Both the position numbers and the translations under genes were made by a program. The notes beneath the pieces are model-generated. The model had not been told where the DNA came from. It saw only the letters and a program-made list of their open reading frames with translations, and did not search any database. From Sternotherus odoratus (lineage: Eukaryota > Chordata > Testudines > Kinosternidae): a stretch of DNA of 64,000 nt. Below are positions 43,701 through 58,700 of the stretch, piece by piece. How positions within the stretch are numbered: the first letter of the stretch is position 1; every line of letters begins with the position of its first letter. The stretch spans positions 12,089,845 to 12,153,844 of the forward strand of contig JAVMKO010000022.1 of the NCBI GenBank assembly GCA_032164245.1, written 5' to 3'.

Positions 43701-46700
43701 CATCAGCAGGATAAGATGAAAATAGGTGGGGGTCAAGGATGTAGTAACCTACCCCTGGTGGCAAGGCATTTTGCAGGGAGTTCCACAAGAGTTTCAAAGG
43801 AGCAGCATGCAGGCCACACAGTGTTATAATGCTAGGCATGCAGCGTACATCACTCACCTCATCAATGCGGAGCTGAATGAGACGAAGGGAATAGCTGGAG
43901 CCACTAATAGCATCCTGGGCTTCCTGGAGCGCTGTGTTTGCTTGTCTTAAATTCTCCACCACTTCCTCCACGTTGCCCTCTACAGTGTTTGCTCGGTTCC
44001 TGGACGAATTATTTAAGGGGGAAGAAAGTGCCCAATTGCTTAAATCTTTATGTCAGTTACTCCGGCGGCCAGTTTGAAGTGAGACTTTTTACTTTCCCCT
44101 GGGATTTCTGCATGCAAAGCCAAACTCCCCTAACTCATCATGCTCAGCAGGTGTCAGATGCTCTCAATGGGTTTATACTCTTATTCCATTAACCTTCTCT
44201 CCAGAATATTGCTACGACAGAGTTGTCATAAGATAAACCTATTCCAGCTCTACGAGGGCGCTGTATTTTTTTTTAAAGGGACAAGCCTCACAACCTTCAT
44301 CAGGATAGTAAACACACCATTTAATGCTCTCATCCTCTCCCTTAGTAATTGGGCGATTATAATGGAGATCCCATTACTGAGTCCCTGGAAATCCCTATTC
44401 AGCTTTATCATCTCTCATGATAGCAGCTTAAAAGAAGCAAAAAAGGTTCCCCTTGGTCAAGGAAATATCTCCCCATCCCAGTATCTATAATGAAGGGATG
44501 TCAGACTATTGTTATTAGCAGCAGGGTTTATTATTTGCATTGCAATATCAGCTAGAGGCACCAGTCAAGACTGGAGTCCCATTTCGATACTGTACAGACA
44601 CAAGCTATGGGGTAGAATATAAATCAGCACTGAATCTAAATCATCCACTGAAGTCAATGCAGATTTACACTAGCTAAGGAGCTGGCCAGCAGTCAAATGC
44701 AGTTTGGCTCCGGTAATTCTGGCGGCTATGCAACAGTAATTCTCCCCATGCTATGCAACGTAACTCAGGCACAAAGAAGGGGAATCTGAGAGGGGGACTT
44801 GCTGGAAGGCCACATGGACAGTGAGCAGCAGGATTGAAATGGGAGTCTCTCTCTTCCGGAGGGACATGAGGACTGCAAATATAGGGCCACTTCAATCCAT
44901 TTCTGTGGATTCTGGGTCAGGCCCATAGACTCTCATCCCATTATCTTAAAGCCCAGCTTACCTTGCCTGTTCAGCCTCTTGCTGAAGCCTCTTGGCTTTC
45001 GCGATATCGCCAGCTGTTTGGGTGAGGATGCTCTCAGGACACTGCAGCTTAGTAGCCAGGTTTCGGATCTCGGTCATTTTCCTCAGGACAGCAGCCGTGT
45101 CAGTCGGGAGACGGAGTGAGAGCACGTAGTCGCTGACCTCCTGGATGGTGGCAGCATTGGTGGCTGGGTCTAGAGAGTTTACAAACAAAGTCAGGAAGAG
45201 CTGCAAGAATAGAGTGCAGGCAGATCTGGGAGCACCACCCGGGGGGGAGGCAATGCAGCAGGTGACTGTAAACACCAGGTTCAGGGTGTTATGAATTCCC
45301 AGCCCTGTGTCCATTCCTCTAGCTCCCGCCACCGCCTCATTCAAAGAGTCGTGTGTGTCTGCCAACAGGCGGCCAGATTACCGCCATCTTAGTCCGTTTG
45401 TGTATCCCCTGTTTTACAGTCCCTCCAATGGGACCCCAGGCAGTACTTCTGCCAGAGCCACTCGCTATGCAGATAAGATGTTCTGTGTGTCCCAGCTGTA
45501 AGTCAGTCTTTGTGGGTCCTGCCACGCAGGCAGGGTTTCAACTACGTGACAAAATCCAGGAGGTGATTCTGAACCTTCTGAGCTCAGGGGAGTCAGATCA
45601 GTTGAGCAGCGAAACAATTCAGCTTTGCACAAATCAGTGCAGGTCGCTGCACCCGCTAACACTGGGCATAAACTTGACCCATTGCCCAGGGTAAAATAAG
45701 AACCGGCTGAGATTTAACTGAGGACCCTGCAAAACTCTTCAGCCAAGCTTCCAGCCACAGTATTAAGCCAAAACTTTGATTGAAGCTAAATGTGGAGCAG
45801 TCTGACACTAGCAACAGACTGAGTCACACCTGTATTCCAGGACAAGTCTTCTCCTAGATCACCAGTGAAGATAACAGATCTAAGAGAGAAGAGTTGTGCA
45901 CATCCCAGAGAATGTTAGGTTAGTGATTAGCTGGGGCTTGGTAATCGCTGTAATACCAGACAGTGCTGAATGACCTGATTTTCTTATTCAGCTAATACTC
46001 ATGAGGTGGATCTGTTATTAAAATCTGCTTATGAATTATAGGTCATCCCGCTGGTTGTGGGGCACAATACATTCTTTAGCCCAGTTCACCAGAGAAGATT
46101 TGCTTGAGTTTATTTCAGGTCAGCAAGTACTGCTGGAAAGCTAGTTTAGGGCCGTGCAAAGGCCACCATTATAACTCATGGTCATTGAGGGCCCTCAAAC
46201 ACTACCTCAGCATCGAGGTGAAGGAGAACTTACTCTGCTTTCAGATACTAGGATAGAGGTACCTGCTGCTGCAGGACTGTACCTACTCTGCAGACAGAGC
46301 GCTTGGTGCCCCGGGCTGTCAATCCAGCACTTTGCACCTCTGCTAAATTCAGCTGATTTCTTTTAACTGTTTTTTTCCACCTTGGAAAAGGAGAGTGATT
46401 CCTGAACCACTGCGGGAAGCGTGGCCAGATTTCTCATTAAGTTCTATCGTACAGAAGGCCAAGGTTTAGGAATTTCTGCCCTCCCTACTGCCACTTACGG
46501 TAACTTCACAGATGGCATTTGGAAGTCATTAAGGCAATGGGCTACGTCTGTCCCTGGTGTAACTCCATGGCAGTCACCAGGGTTACAACACCTGTAGTTA
46601 ATCTAGTTCTGTGTGAATGGCACAATCAAAGCTTGACTCTGGAGATGTTGGTCATGGTCAGACTGTGCTGTCTCTCCCTAGGGGAAAACTAATTTAAGTT

Positions 46701-49700
46701 TCAGGTGCTGAAGGCCCAAACCTAGCTAGATATAGTCAAATATCAGAGCTGACTACATTCAAATTTATATCAAAGTTAGTCCGTTTTTTAATGCAAGTTT
46801 GCTCTCTGGGGCTCATGGTGCATTAGTGAGATTTACTGTCCTAGGCAAAGCAAAAGCAGCACTCCCTTAAAAAATGGTTGAATCGGTTTAACACTGTTAG
46901 ACTAAGAATATTAACCACATCTGAGTCCCTAGACAGTGAAGTGTGAACTAATGCAAGGATGATATTGGGAATTGTAAGATATTATTAGAACTAAGAGAAT
47001 AAAAAGGCCCAAAGCCAATCAGAACTTGTTTGTTCTCAGGTCTCATTGAAACTCGGACTGCAATTCAAATGCACTGGACCCTCGCTAGAGCATGGGGTTC
47101 GGGATCCATGTGCGGTACCGCGTTAACACGGGGACTGCGTTACCATGGATCCCAATTAAGGTAATTAAATTTGGGATCCATGGCCGTAACTGCGCTATAC
47201 GTGAATCCGCACTATAGCAACATGGTTATAGCGAGGGTCCAGTGTATTTGCAAACCCTTTGAAAGCCCCTGGGCCGTTTTTCCAGCAAATTTGAGGCCAA
47301 TTTATTGCTTCCTTGCAACACAAATTAGATGAAACGGTGTCATTTTAACTAAGTTTTGGGCTTCATTTCAGCTCTAGATATAAAGCAAACCTTGGAGGCA
47401 TTCAACATACATGGATCAAAACCAAAGCAAATATTTGTACCCTGAGACAAACACTTGGGTTTCACACTGCTATAGTTATTATTTCCCCTGCTCTTCAGAA
47501 AACACATCTAGGGAGCTAGAGCTGGTGGGAATCCCAGTGGCCGAGTGATTATGTAATTCTTTCGCCAGGATTCCATTTCTCAATGCAACCAAGACGTCCT
47601 CTCACGAGATTTAAAGACTAAGCAGAGAATATAAGACCAGATCTTTAAAGGCTTCCTTAACTGTACCCAGAACTGGCCCATCCAGTGTAACCAGCCAACA
47701 AGCCCTTATGCAGGAGAATAGTTGTAGGTCAGGTTGGGGGAGTCATTCCCTGATCTGTTCTCCCTGCTCTTGTGGCAAAGGTTTTCCATCCACAAAGGGA
47801 CGAGCATGGGCATGCTGTGGGCTTAGTTAAGGAGTCCCTTAGAGCTTTCCCCTCAGTGTCCTGCCCTCGCATGCACGCGGACTGTGGGATTTACCTGACA
47901 GGAAGTTGCGGACTTGCTGGATGAATTGCTGGATGCGTCGAACATCTCCTTCTATCTGGGTCCTGGTTACACTCACTTGGTCCCCAAGACGTCGTGCGTT
48001 GCTTTGGATTTGGTTTGCAGCTGTTTCTGCTGCCCTGATCTGACAATAACAGTGCCCCCGGTTACGTCAGTTTCTGCTTGGCACAAGACAGCCTAGAAAG
48101 CTCACCAGCTGTGTCTGGACTCTGCCACCAACTACCTGGCTGACCTTGGGCAAGTCACTGCATCGCTCTGTGCTTTGATTGCCCCATTATCATCAGATGG
48201 GAGGAGAGGCTTGAGGGATAAAGATTTAAGGTAGGCTTTTCAAAACAGACTTTCAATGGGACTTGGGCTTCTAAGTCACTAGTCTCCTTGGAAAATTCTG
48301 CCCTTAGCGTGTGTAAAGTCCTCTGAGATACTCAAATGAAAGTCTGTAGGAAGGGACTAATATGGTTAATGTGTATATGCTGGATCCTAACTAAGGAGGG
48401 TGCAGAGAGATGGTAGCATTGGAGCAGCATCAAAAGGCTTGAGAAGTTTAAGCTTCCAAAACCTCCTCTCCATCTTGCATTGCTGCCCTGAAAATTTAGT
48501 GAGAACAAGTTCCCTGGTGACCTTCCCTGAGTGCTGGAAACACCTGGAGAAGAGCTGTTCCCTGGGTATTTCAGACCTTTGACTTCCACTCTCAGAGGGA
48601 GCCAGGACATGCAAAGTCAGCACAAAAATGATGATTTTTTTAAAAAGACGTTCTACTAGCATTTCCAAGCCACCCAGGAAATTCAGTTTTGGGTGAAGTT
48701 CGAGGTGAGTTATTTGAGCCCTGCCTGCGTAAACATGCCTGCCATCCCCCTCTCTGCTTAATGAAGGCGACATTCTCATTGCAGTGTGTCATGGGAGCAG
48801 GCGAAGACACAGCGTGTACGCGAATCAGCCCCTCCATGCCGTTACCGGTAGAAGCAGACACCCCAAGGCTCCTCATTCCCTGTACCTACCATCTGCACGG
48901 TCTGCTGGAGCTGAGTGTTTAAGCCATGGAGCTCTCTGGTGGTCTTCTCAGCAGTTCTGACTGCGCCACTTGACAACGGAATGATCCCCCGGCAGCTGAG
49001 GCCCGTTGTGCACTCCGTCGTGCCGTCCTGCGGACACAGCTCCCCGTCGCAGTGCCCAGGGGTACAGGCCTTGGATCTGACACCACTGCAAATCTAAACA
49101 CAGAGAGACACTGCGTGCTGGTGAGATGGCTCTGATGGTATTAGCGCTACTTCACCATCAATGACACAAAGACCACAGCGGAGATGAACCTTCCAACACA
49201 GACACAAGAGAGCGGGTGATATGCATATCCCTGGGTGCGCCATTCTTTTAGGACTATTGCTGGTGTAGGACTCAGCCTGGGCTTAGAGTAGAGTACATGC
49301 AGGCATGGCTACATATGACTGTAGTGCAGGAGTGTAACAAGAAACGCACCCAAGAACAGTTCAGGGAGCGCAGTGAAAGGTATGTCTTGCAATACAGAGC
49401 AAATGCATTGTGTGGGGAAGAGTTTATATAGAGCAGTGGAGGGTATGCATAGATAGCTGCATGTAACCCAGGGAGAGCATACCTGGGTACAGTAGATGGA
49501 GTCTATATTTTTGGAGGCAGGTATGCACTCACTATTTGGTAATTGTCAGAAGCAAGGAAAAAATGGTATCGATTCCTGTGCTCGAGTTATCAGTTCTGTG
49601 GGCAACAGAAGACGCTCCATACAACACACGAGGGTATCTAGAAATAAGCTAATATACTTCAAAGGGCCAGGGCACGCCTGGTCTCCAAGCTGTATGTGAT

Positions 49701-52700
49701 GCCCACGAATACCCTATAACCCACAGGGTTTGCTTGTATAGACGGTTATAGATTGAGAAGTCCTAGGTGGTACTTCTGCATGATTGGCAACAGTTTTGGA
49801 TTGCACATCGCTTTCTAACGTTATCACTGGGGTCTACTCAGTGAGGAGGCCATGAGGGTTCAGAACTGGTGCAGGGACTGGCATTTACCCCCTTCCTGCC
49901 ACAGGCTGGGATATTTCACATGGGGGTGACTGGGATGCTGTGAAAAGCAGCGAGATGAATGAGTGATGGTCTCCACAGCAACATACATCAGGAGATGCTG
50001 AAATGTATCTCCATGGCAATAGCAGAGCAGCGTGGGGAGGAAAAAGCAAAGGAGACCTTGAGCAGAAATCAGCTCTAGGGCTCTTAATGCAGTGAGAGCC
50101 GCTAGGGAAAATTTTCACTTGTGGGGAGACTGTCCAGTGCCTTGATATCTGATGTTCCCAGGCAAGCAATGCTCAACCTTGGGTCAGCTGAATAACACCT
50201 GCCAAGAGCCCCAAGACCACACCCCTTTGGTACATAAAACGGGGCTGAGGGATGCATCCTATGGATGCCAGAGATCCCAGGAAACCAGGCTAGGCTGCAT
50301 GGGTCAGGGTGGAGTAGTGCAGGCTGGGACCCCTGCCCTCTGTGCACTCCAGTTGTGTCTTAAAAATCAGAGTGTCCCCTAGACAAAACACAGGCCGGCA
50401 CTGCAAGCAGAGGTGCGACTACAGCACATGTAGACATGCTCAAGCTAGCTTTGATCCAGCTAGCTCAAATACCAACAGCAACGAAGTTGTGGCATCGCGA
50501 CTAGCCACTTAAGTATGTGCCGAGGGTTCTGGAGGGGCTTGAACTGCCTGGGCTGACATGCCTTTGATGCTATTGGTCCTCAAGCTAGCGAGATCAAAAC
50601 TAGCCCTGGTTTGTTACACACATGCTGCCATCACGCCTCTAGCTGCATGTCGACATATCCTTCATCAGAGATGCTTTAACCACCTCAGGACCCATGTCTG
50701 CTTCACCTTATTAATAGTTGGTGTCAAGTTGGGGGAAGAGGTCATCTCGCCCTGGAGGGCCTCCAACCTGGAGGTGTGGCCTGTAAAGCTGCTCTCCAGC
50801 CCCTCAGTGGTTCTCCGGTTCTCCCTGGATCGAGCCAGCAGGCTGGAAGCGCCCCTGATGCGGTAGCTGGTGTTGGTGGAGCTCTGGTAGGCAATACTGA
50901 CAGTCGTGAAGGCTCCTGCAGGAATAAAAACCACATACAACGTGAATGGCTTTGTGACTCATCAATGCAGCAGTGCAACTTAAACTATGGGATTGATTTT
51001 AACCCGCTGGAGAACGTGTGGTGGGGAGGGGGGAGGAAGCTGCGAGAGTGGTTAGTCACCAGGATAAAGATGAATGGTCCTTTTATTGATTGCTTCACTG
51101 CCAACTGCAGCCTCCCTTTGTGTCTAAGTCTGTCTTTGAGCTAATGGCTGTAAACAAAACCTGAACAAAACACACACAGGTCCCGATCCTGGGCTGCATT
51201 TACGGCATGGCTTTACGGCCCATCTATGGTTTTCCCCCGCCAATCCTGGGGACCGACAGGGGCTGGAATAGTTCATGGGGGGGCTGCTCTATCTCACACC
51301 CTTCTAAGAGGGACTGTCCAGATCACAGGGGATCACAGGATGCCCTAGCCATTCCCACATTCCCCTAACCAAAAACCCTCCACCGGGAGCCAGAGGAAGG
51401 GGTGGCACAGGCATGGCTGCAGGGACTTTGTACCCCTCTGTGGTTATTCTCCTTTGCTGGAGCGGAGCAGTGTAAAGTGGCCATAAGCGGACCAAGGATA
51501 TGGACCCACAGATGGAAGGAGAGGAGTGACCCCTACAGGGCAATGAAAGAGTGAACTCACTTCAAAGTAAAACAAACCACGGGTAAAACCTTGGGTTGAA
51601 AAATGCAGAGGATTCTGGGTGGGATTCTAGATTTCAGCTGAACCCAATACCGCAAAGGGAAGCTCACTACAACCCGTCAGGCTTTTCTTGGTTTCCTGCT
51701 GAAGCTACTAAGATTCTCAAGTTCTCCATCCGACCCCACCAATCCGCCAAGCTGGCTTGCTGAACAGAAGACCCCTTTGGAATCATGGCAAGGGAGTCCT
51801 GCTTCCTCTCTACTGCTCAACAGAACCACAGACATGCCTACACCCCATCCCTCAGTGGGAGCAATCCAGGCCTAACCCTTGCTCAGACAGCCAGAGATTG
51901 AGAGAAGCGGACAGAACTGCACAGAAGAGAGATGGAATCTACCATAAGCCTCAGAGGTCATTCTCCAGCGCTTCAGATCAGTGCTTTGCCAGTAAATCCG
52001 AACAGAAGCACACTGTGCAACGAGTCAATGAGGGACAGCAGAAAACAATAAGAAAAAATAAGAAATCTTTAGGGAACTAGCTGTAGCAGGGACGTGGTGG
52101 CAATTCACCCATATCATCATCACAAGGCTTAATTAGCTCTTCCCAACAGCGCCTGACAACCCCTTGGCTCTCTCTTCTACCCCATCACCTTTTCCATCCG
52201 TGCAATATTTTCGTTCGTTCAGCCCCCTTCCAGTCCTGGTGACAGATTCTCAGAGAGGCTTTTATTTCCCTTTTTTGATTAAGCACAGGCTGTGTTTTAG
52301 GAGGAGAGGTGCCTCTGGAACACCCAGATGAACGTTTGTGCTGCCTGAGAGGGAAACCAACAAGGCTGGGATACCAGCAGCAATTCTGCCTGTGGCTGAC
52401 CTTTCTGATGCCCAAGCTTTGGAGACAAATTCTACCAGCTGCAGGTGCAAAATTGATGACAAAACCTTAGAAGTTCAGAGGAAAGAGCACCTCTAACCTA
52501 TTGGCTGATCCTAAATTGCCCATCGAGACAGAGATGCTCCTCACCCATCCGAGTGGTGGAAACGTAGCCAGAATTGCAGTCACCGCGGATGGCGGAGTAC
52601 AACTGCACCGAGTCAAAACTGCCTACCTGAAAGGCTGGCCTCAAACTGGGTCTTCTTAATCTGGTACTGCCCGTTAATGAAAAGCAGGCTCTTGTCCAGG

Positions 52701-55700
52701 GCTTCAAGATCATTGGCTAGAGAGAAGGCGTCAATCACAAAGGGTAGGTCAGGATTTATGCCCTGGACCTGCTGTCTGAAATCAAGGAAGGAGAAAATAA
52801 AATGAACCATATTAGAGAGCACCACCTGTCTGTCTTAGGTGTATTATATGTAGAGAGCACAGCTGAGATCAGGGCCCCATTGTGCTGTACACACATAGCA
52901 GGAGAGAGCTGAGAATTCTTGCCCCAAAACTTTACCATCGGAATAGATACCGGACAAAAGGTGCGAGGGGAAACAGAGGCTTAAGCACGGGAAGGATTAT
53001 CTGTCTGTCTAATCACTTGGGGACAGAACTCCACCAGGACAACCTGTGCAACGAGGGGCTCACAGTCTGTTCTCCCCCGGCTGTGGATTAGGAGGACAGA
53101 TAGGTTGGCAGGATCTCCGCATTGTGCGATCACTGAGCCAAGCAGACCTATTTTAAACTGAAGAACAGGCAAAAATGTTAGTGGGATTAAATTTGTAACA
53201 TGCTAAGTCGGTATGTTGAGCCCTGCTCTAGTATCAGGTCCACCCAGGATAAGAGCCTACTACTGCAGCCAGCCCAGGGAGTTCTTCCTTTCGCATAAGC
53301 GGTTCTGGGCCCTGTGAACGGATCATCTGTACAAGTGAGGAGGACTCCTTTACCTGATTGTAGTGAGCATGCTGGACACCTGATCTAGGCCCTGCTGCGT
53401 CACGAGGGGGTTGCTGAGGATCCCCTGGATCCGCTGAACATTGCCTTCCACTTCCAAGATGCGGGTATGGAAGCCAGCATTCCCCGTTCCCAGCTGCAGC
53501 CCTGAGGTGGAGTTTCTTAGGCTGGCTTGGCGCCAGCCAAACCGGCGAATGTCGCTGTCGTAGGTCTGGAAGCAGGGGTGGCACGTCTCGCAGTGGGGGT
53601 AGTTGCTGCAGTAACCCCGCTGGCACTGGTCGCAGCGAGGTCCGGTAAAGCCAGGGCGGCAGAGACAGCTGCCTGTGGTCTTGTCACACCCCTTCCCCTC
53701 CGTGCCCTGGCGACTGCAGTCACACTCTGTTGGGTGGAGAGGGGAAGGTGAAAGCCTGGAACAGGCAAAGCCGTGCTGTTAAACCAGATCCCCGTTGTAT
53801 CCCACTTCCCCTGCATGGACCCCCGGTGGAAAGGAATTAGAGTGCTGACTCCCAGGGTGCAGAGGGGAAGGCTCTTGCATGGAGGCTGGTAGGAAAGGAC
53901 CCAGCAGGAGGCAGTACTAGACACATGAAGGGATGGGAAGAGGAACAGAGAGACACAGGGGGGCTGGGCCAGAGGGGAATGGTCTCGTCTACGAAAAGCA
54001 GCAAGGCTTTGAAGCGGCAGGACAAGGGCCAGGAGACATGTTAGAAACAACAATTCCCTAGTGCTGAAAAACAGGGAGAAAAACTGATTGTACGGACCTC
54101 TGCAGCCTGTGCTGACGTCACCGTAGGACCCATCTGGACAAAGCTGCAGCTGGGCAGCAGAGCAGGTACGCCCTGCAAAGCCTTCCCGGCACTGACACTG
54201 CCCTGTGAACTGCACCAAGAGAGGCACATCAGTGGGGAAACAGCTTTGAAGTTTGTCTGTAGGGAGACGGGGGGAGAGCCCTCCCTTGCTTGTTCCTGAA
54301 CCAGCAAATCACGCCTCCTCTTAGCCATGTCCCCTTGGTAGCAGGACTAGTGTGCAGAGACCCCAGCAATGGCCATCCCATTCTTTCCCGGGGGAGAAAG
54401 TCTCAGGCTAGTGGGAGTAGGTCATCACACTCTCAGCTCAGAGCGCAGGGGCCTGAATCCTTGCAGCCCCTGTTGCCTTGAGCACTTTTGACAACCCACA
54501 TCTCCTATGTTTTAAAATCTTGGCCCGAGTCCTGTGTGAGCTGTGACGAGCGTTCTCCTCCCCTCCGCGTCTCCCGCTCCATGGAGACCAAAGAGCTCTC
54601 TCTCCATTATCCAAGCCCGTCTGCTCTGACTCATCAGCTCAGAATCTTTACTAGGCCAAGGGCGAGAAACAAAGACGGTAGCACAGGATTTGATGTTTCT
54701 GCCCTGACAGAATGTAGACAATGCAAATGCTGGGATATTATCGTATCTCACATTGACAGTATGTGAGGGCGGGGTGGGGAGAGATCATCAGCTGACTTTA
54801 AGGAGGGAGATGTGAGTCCTTAGACACATGTCCCCACACTGCTCTGACTGGTGACCACAGCTTGAACCATTCTAGGGGCCCCCTCAGTCGCTGAATCACC
54901 CAATATACAGACTTTGGTAAGGAAGACCCTCTTTTCTTTTACAGGGGAAAAGGATCAACTGACACCCGATTCTCAGGGACGGTTCTAATGTAAAAATATA
55001 ACCTAGATCTGGGATTGGATTGTGACTCAAGAGGCTTGGGCTCAAATCCCTGCTCTGTCACAGACTTGCTGTGGCCCCTGCACAAGTCACTTAGCTGCCC
55101 TCTGTCTCAGTTCCCCATCTGTAAAATGGGAACAATAACCCTCCCTTTGTCAGTATCCTGTGTTTTGACTGTAAGCTCTTCCAGGCCCGTGCAGCTCCTA
55201 ACGCAATGAGCCACCACTCTGAGCTAGCCCCTAGGTATGTCTGCAATACAAATAATAAACAAATAATTTTGATTCCAGATTTCAAACAGCTCCAGGTTCG
55301 ACATGTTCAGACCTCAGGTTTTGGTTCTAAGTAAGATAGAGGAATCAACCACAAAAGCTGAATCTGGGTTCAAATCCTGAGTCCCCCCAAAGCTTGGCCC
55401 CAGTTGTTTGATTTTGGGACCCATCTCCTAATACATAACCTGAATTTTCCTTGTTCTCCTCTCATTGACTAATGAGGATAATTAGTCGCCTTTCTCCCAC
55501 GTCTTAAGAGCTCCTACTGGGATTTCTTTGCTAAATAGTGAACCTTTAAAATGGCTTCGCCTTGTCTTTGTTATTACCGGTTTGTCTTGCTGCACTGTAT
55601 CAAGAGCATGATGGATGACGGACAATTGGAGGCTGCTTTAGGGACAAACGATCCAGCCCTTCCCTAGAGGGGAGAGGCCGGTTCCATAGGAAAGCGGCAA

Positions 55701-58700
55701 GAGGAGCCCATCTAATACGCGGTCTCAACTCTGTGATCACTTGGTGGCACAATACCATGTCACCGCGGCACACAGCAGGACCCGGGCTTGTGCTGCTGTT
55801 CTAATAAACCAGCCAACCCAGTTCCCGTCTCAGGAAGATCCATTCAACCCAAGAGCAGTGCCAGCAGCATTAACAGGATTATTTTTAGAGTTGATTGGGA
55901 AACAGTGGGGAATGAGGAGAAACTTCAGAAAATGCGCTGAATTTTTTTCCTATTTTTTTCCATAGAAAGTTCAACAACATTTTGAAATTCATAACATTTC
56001 GGTCAGTTCTCATTAAGATTCGTGCCCTCCACTTGTCTATAGATGGTATTTATATGATCCCCATTACTGCAATATTGGAGTGCCTCGCAGTTATTAATGT
56101 GTTCATCCTTACAACACCTCTGTGAGTGCTGTCATCCAGATGGAGAACTGCAGCACAGAGAGACTAGGTGACTTGCTCAAGGACATGCAGGATATCGGTG
56201 GCACAGCAGGGAACTGGACCCCGATCTTTCAAGTTCTAACCTAGCATCCTGGCCCATCATCCCCCCCACGGCACCAGGCTAATTGTGTTGTTACATAGCC
56301 ATAGTCACTAATGGTCAGGTGCAGTTCGACACGGGGCGTTAGCAGCTACCTAAAGGGCAGCTAGAGCACAACGTGCCCGCTGGCAGCGTGACATGAGATA
56401 CAGTGGCCCCAAGGGTTGCAAACGGTGCCCTGGAGCACAATGTCTGTCCATGACCAGGGTCTGCACCCTGCTGCTGCCAAGCTGCCTCCCCAGGATGAAA
56501 TCTGGGGTCCGTACCTGGTTACACTGCGGGCTCAAGGAGTTGCGCGGGTCGCAGTCGCACGGCTGGCAGCCTTGGCCGCTGGCGATCTTCCAGTGATTGG
56601 CAGAGCACTGATCACAATTGGCTCCCACCACGTTGGGCAGACAGAAGCACCTCCCTGTCTCGTCGTCACAGGGTGCGTCCTGGCGTGTCCCCAGGATGTT
56701 GCAGGCACATTCTGAAAGGCAAGGAGGCTTGTTCAGCCAGCGCTGTCATTAGGACTGGGCGAGCCGGGGGGGGGTGAGCGTCTGGCTGCTGGATGGGCCG
56801 GGTTCCTGAAGGGATGTCTGCTTTAAAAGGGAAATGAGCACGCCGAGAGAGTGCAAAAGGGGGGTGAGTTCAGGGGACCACAAGATGGCAGCACAGGGAC
56901 AAGGTCTCCACAGGCCTTTCCCCCAATATTCAGAGACAAAAGGAGGCAGCTTCTATACCACTTCCCCTGTGCCAGAGCCTGGTGACACAGGGTGCTACAC
57001 AATGGAGCATGACATTGAAGTTATAACTCCAAAGTCTCCATGTCCCTGTTCTCCGTCCTCCACCCCTATCCAGTGCAGGATACATGCACGGAGCTCATTC
57101 CATCCATCTTTTGCTGATCTTGTTCCCTGTGCCAATGATTGAACCTGAGCCCACACTGCCACCTGCTGTAGCACTGCACTGTCTGTATCAACTTCGGAAG
57201 CATTCGCAGAATCCCGTGTGAGATGCCCAGGACTAGCCATGGGCGAATGTGGATCGGGAGGTCCTGGCTCTGTTCAAATGAGCACGCTAGGGTGTGAGTG
57301 GCACGACACCCCCCCATGCTCCGAACCACCAGCCGGCGTGGCTCATCAGAACAACGTTTTCTCATCCGGGTCCCAGAGGGTCCTGCTTGATGCTAACCTC
57401 AAAACCGAGACACAGCCGCTGCAGGGGCTGGGTTTGGAAAACCTTCTCCGACCAGGGCTTTGTTCTGCAAACCCCAAACCGAGGCTGGCTTGGAAGCAGA
57501 TCCCATTCAAAGTTCTCCCATGCAAAAGGGCTGGGTTGGACCCACCTTTCTGTTATTCCCCTGGAAGCAGGCAGCAGGAACGCACCATGAAGAGGCCTCC
57601 ACTCCAGGTTCAAGCACTGATAGAAAGCTCAAGGTGATTCTGATTTTACCCCGACAAGGATGGTCCCCCCTCCACCTCAAAAACCCACCTTCTCCTAAAG
57701 CCAATGTGGGCAGCTGCTTTCCGAGATTCGTTTGTTTCAAGTCCAGAAAGGACCCTTTGATCCCATAGTCTGGCCTCCTGCATAACCCAGGCCAGAGAAT
57801 TCCCTATATTGAACCCAGTAACTTGTGTCTGACTAAAGCATCTTCCAGAGCTGGCTATAGTTTCTGCGCTCACTCACTGTGGCAGCCCAGGGGGTTGGCA
57901 TTGGTGAGCTGGGTGAATCCAGGTTTGCAGAGATGGCAGCGGTCCCCTTGCACGTTCTCCTTGCAAACGCAGCGTCCATTCAGAGGGTCACAGATGGACC
58001 CAGGCACCGTGCCGTCCGGGTCACACTCGCAAGCTGGAAAATACACACGTTATATAAGCAACTGCGACCAGGGGACCACTGAGAAGTCACTGGGAGTGGA
58101 ACGGGCAGGTCTCCCCACTTACGCAGACAGGCTTCCGGGTACGTGACATCTTGCCGTTGGTTGCGGAAAAAGTAGTCCTTGCAGCGTTCGCAGTTCCTCC
58201 CCGCTGTGTTGTGCTGGCAGTCATCACACACCCCTCCACTCACCCCACCGCTGGCTTCGTAGGCAGCGGGGTCAAAATGGCACGTCTCCGAGTGACCATT
58301 GCAATTGCACCCTGGAAAGCGAGGCATGTCCCATTTAAACACGGATCATTCACAAACCACCAGCAGCTGGAGTTCTTCCAGTGCAGCAGTAGATGGCACT
58401 CTATCCTCGTGCATCACGTTCACAATAGCTCTTAACTATAGCCTAGCATTCGGAAGCTGGCATTGCTGGGTTGTGTCTTCAAGGGAGGCTGTTGTTGAGG
58501 CTGTAAGCTCCTTGGGGTAGGGACTAAGTCTGGGGGGAGGGCTGTCCAGCATGTTAGGGCCCGGATCCTGATTGGTTCCTCTATGCACTACTGCAATCCT
58601 AATACAGCATCATATAAACTAAATAACAGGAGCAGATATTTCCGGGACTGGTTTTTCAAAAGCTATATGGGATCCTATGGTCAAGATGTTCGGGCAGAGA

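Noticed and set aside
53517..54227. 236-codon minus-strand open frame spanning two LAMB3 exons
   Set aside because: It reads through the 371-base intron between exons w9 and w10, and into w10 in a non-coding frame; the spliced exons match the laminin family instead.
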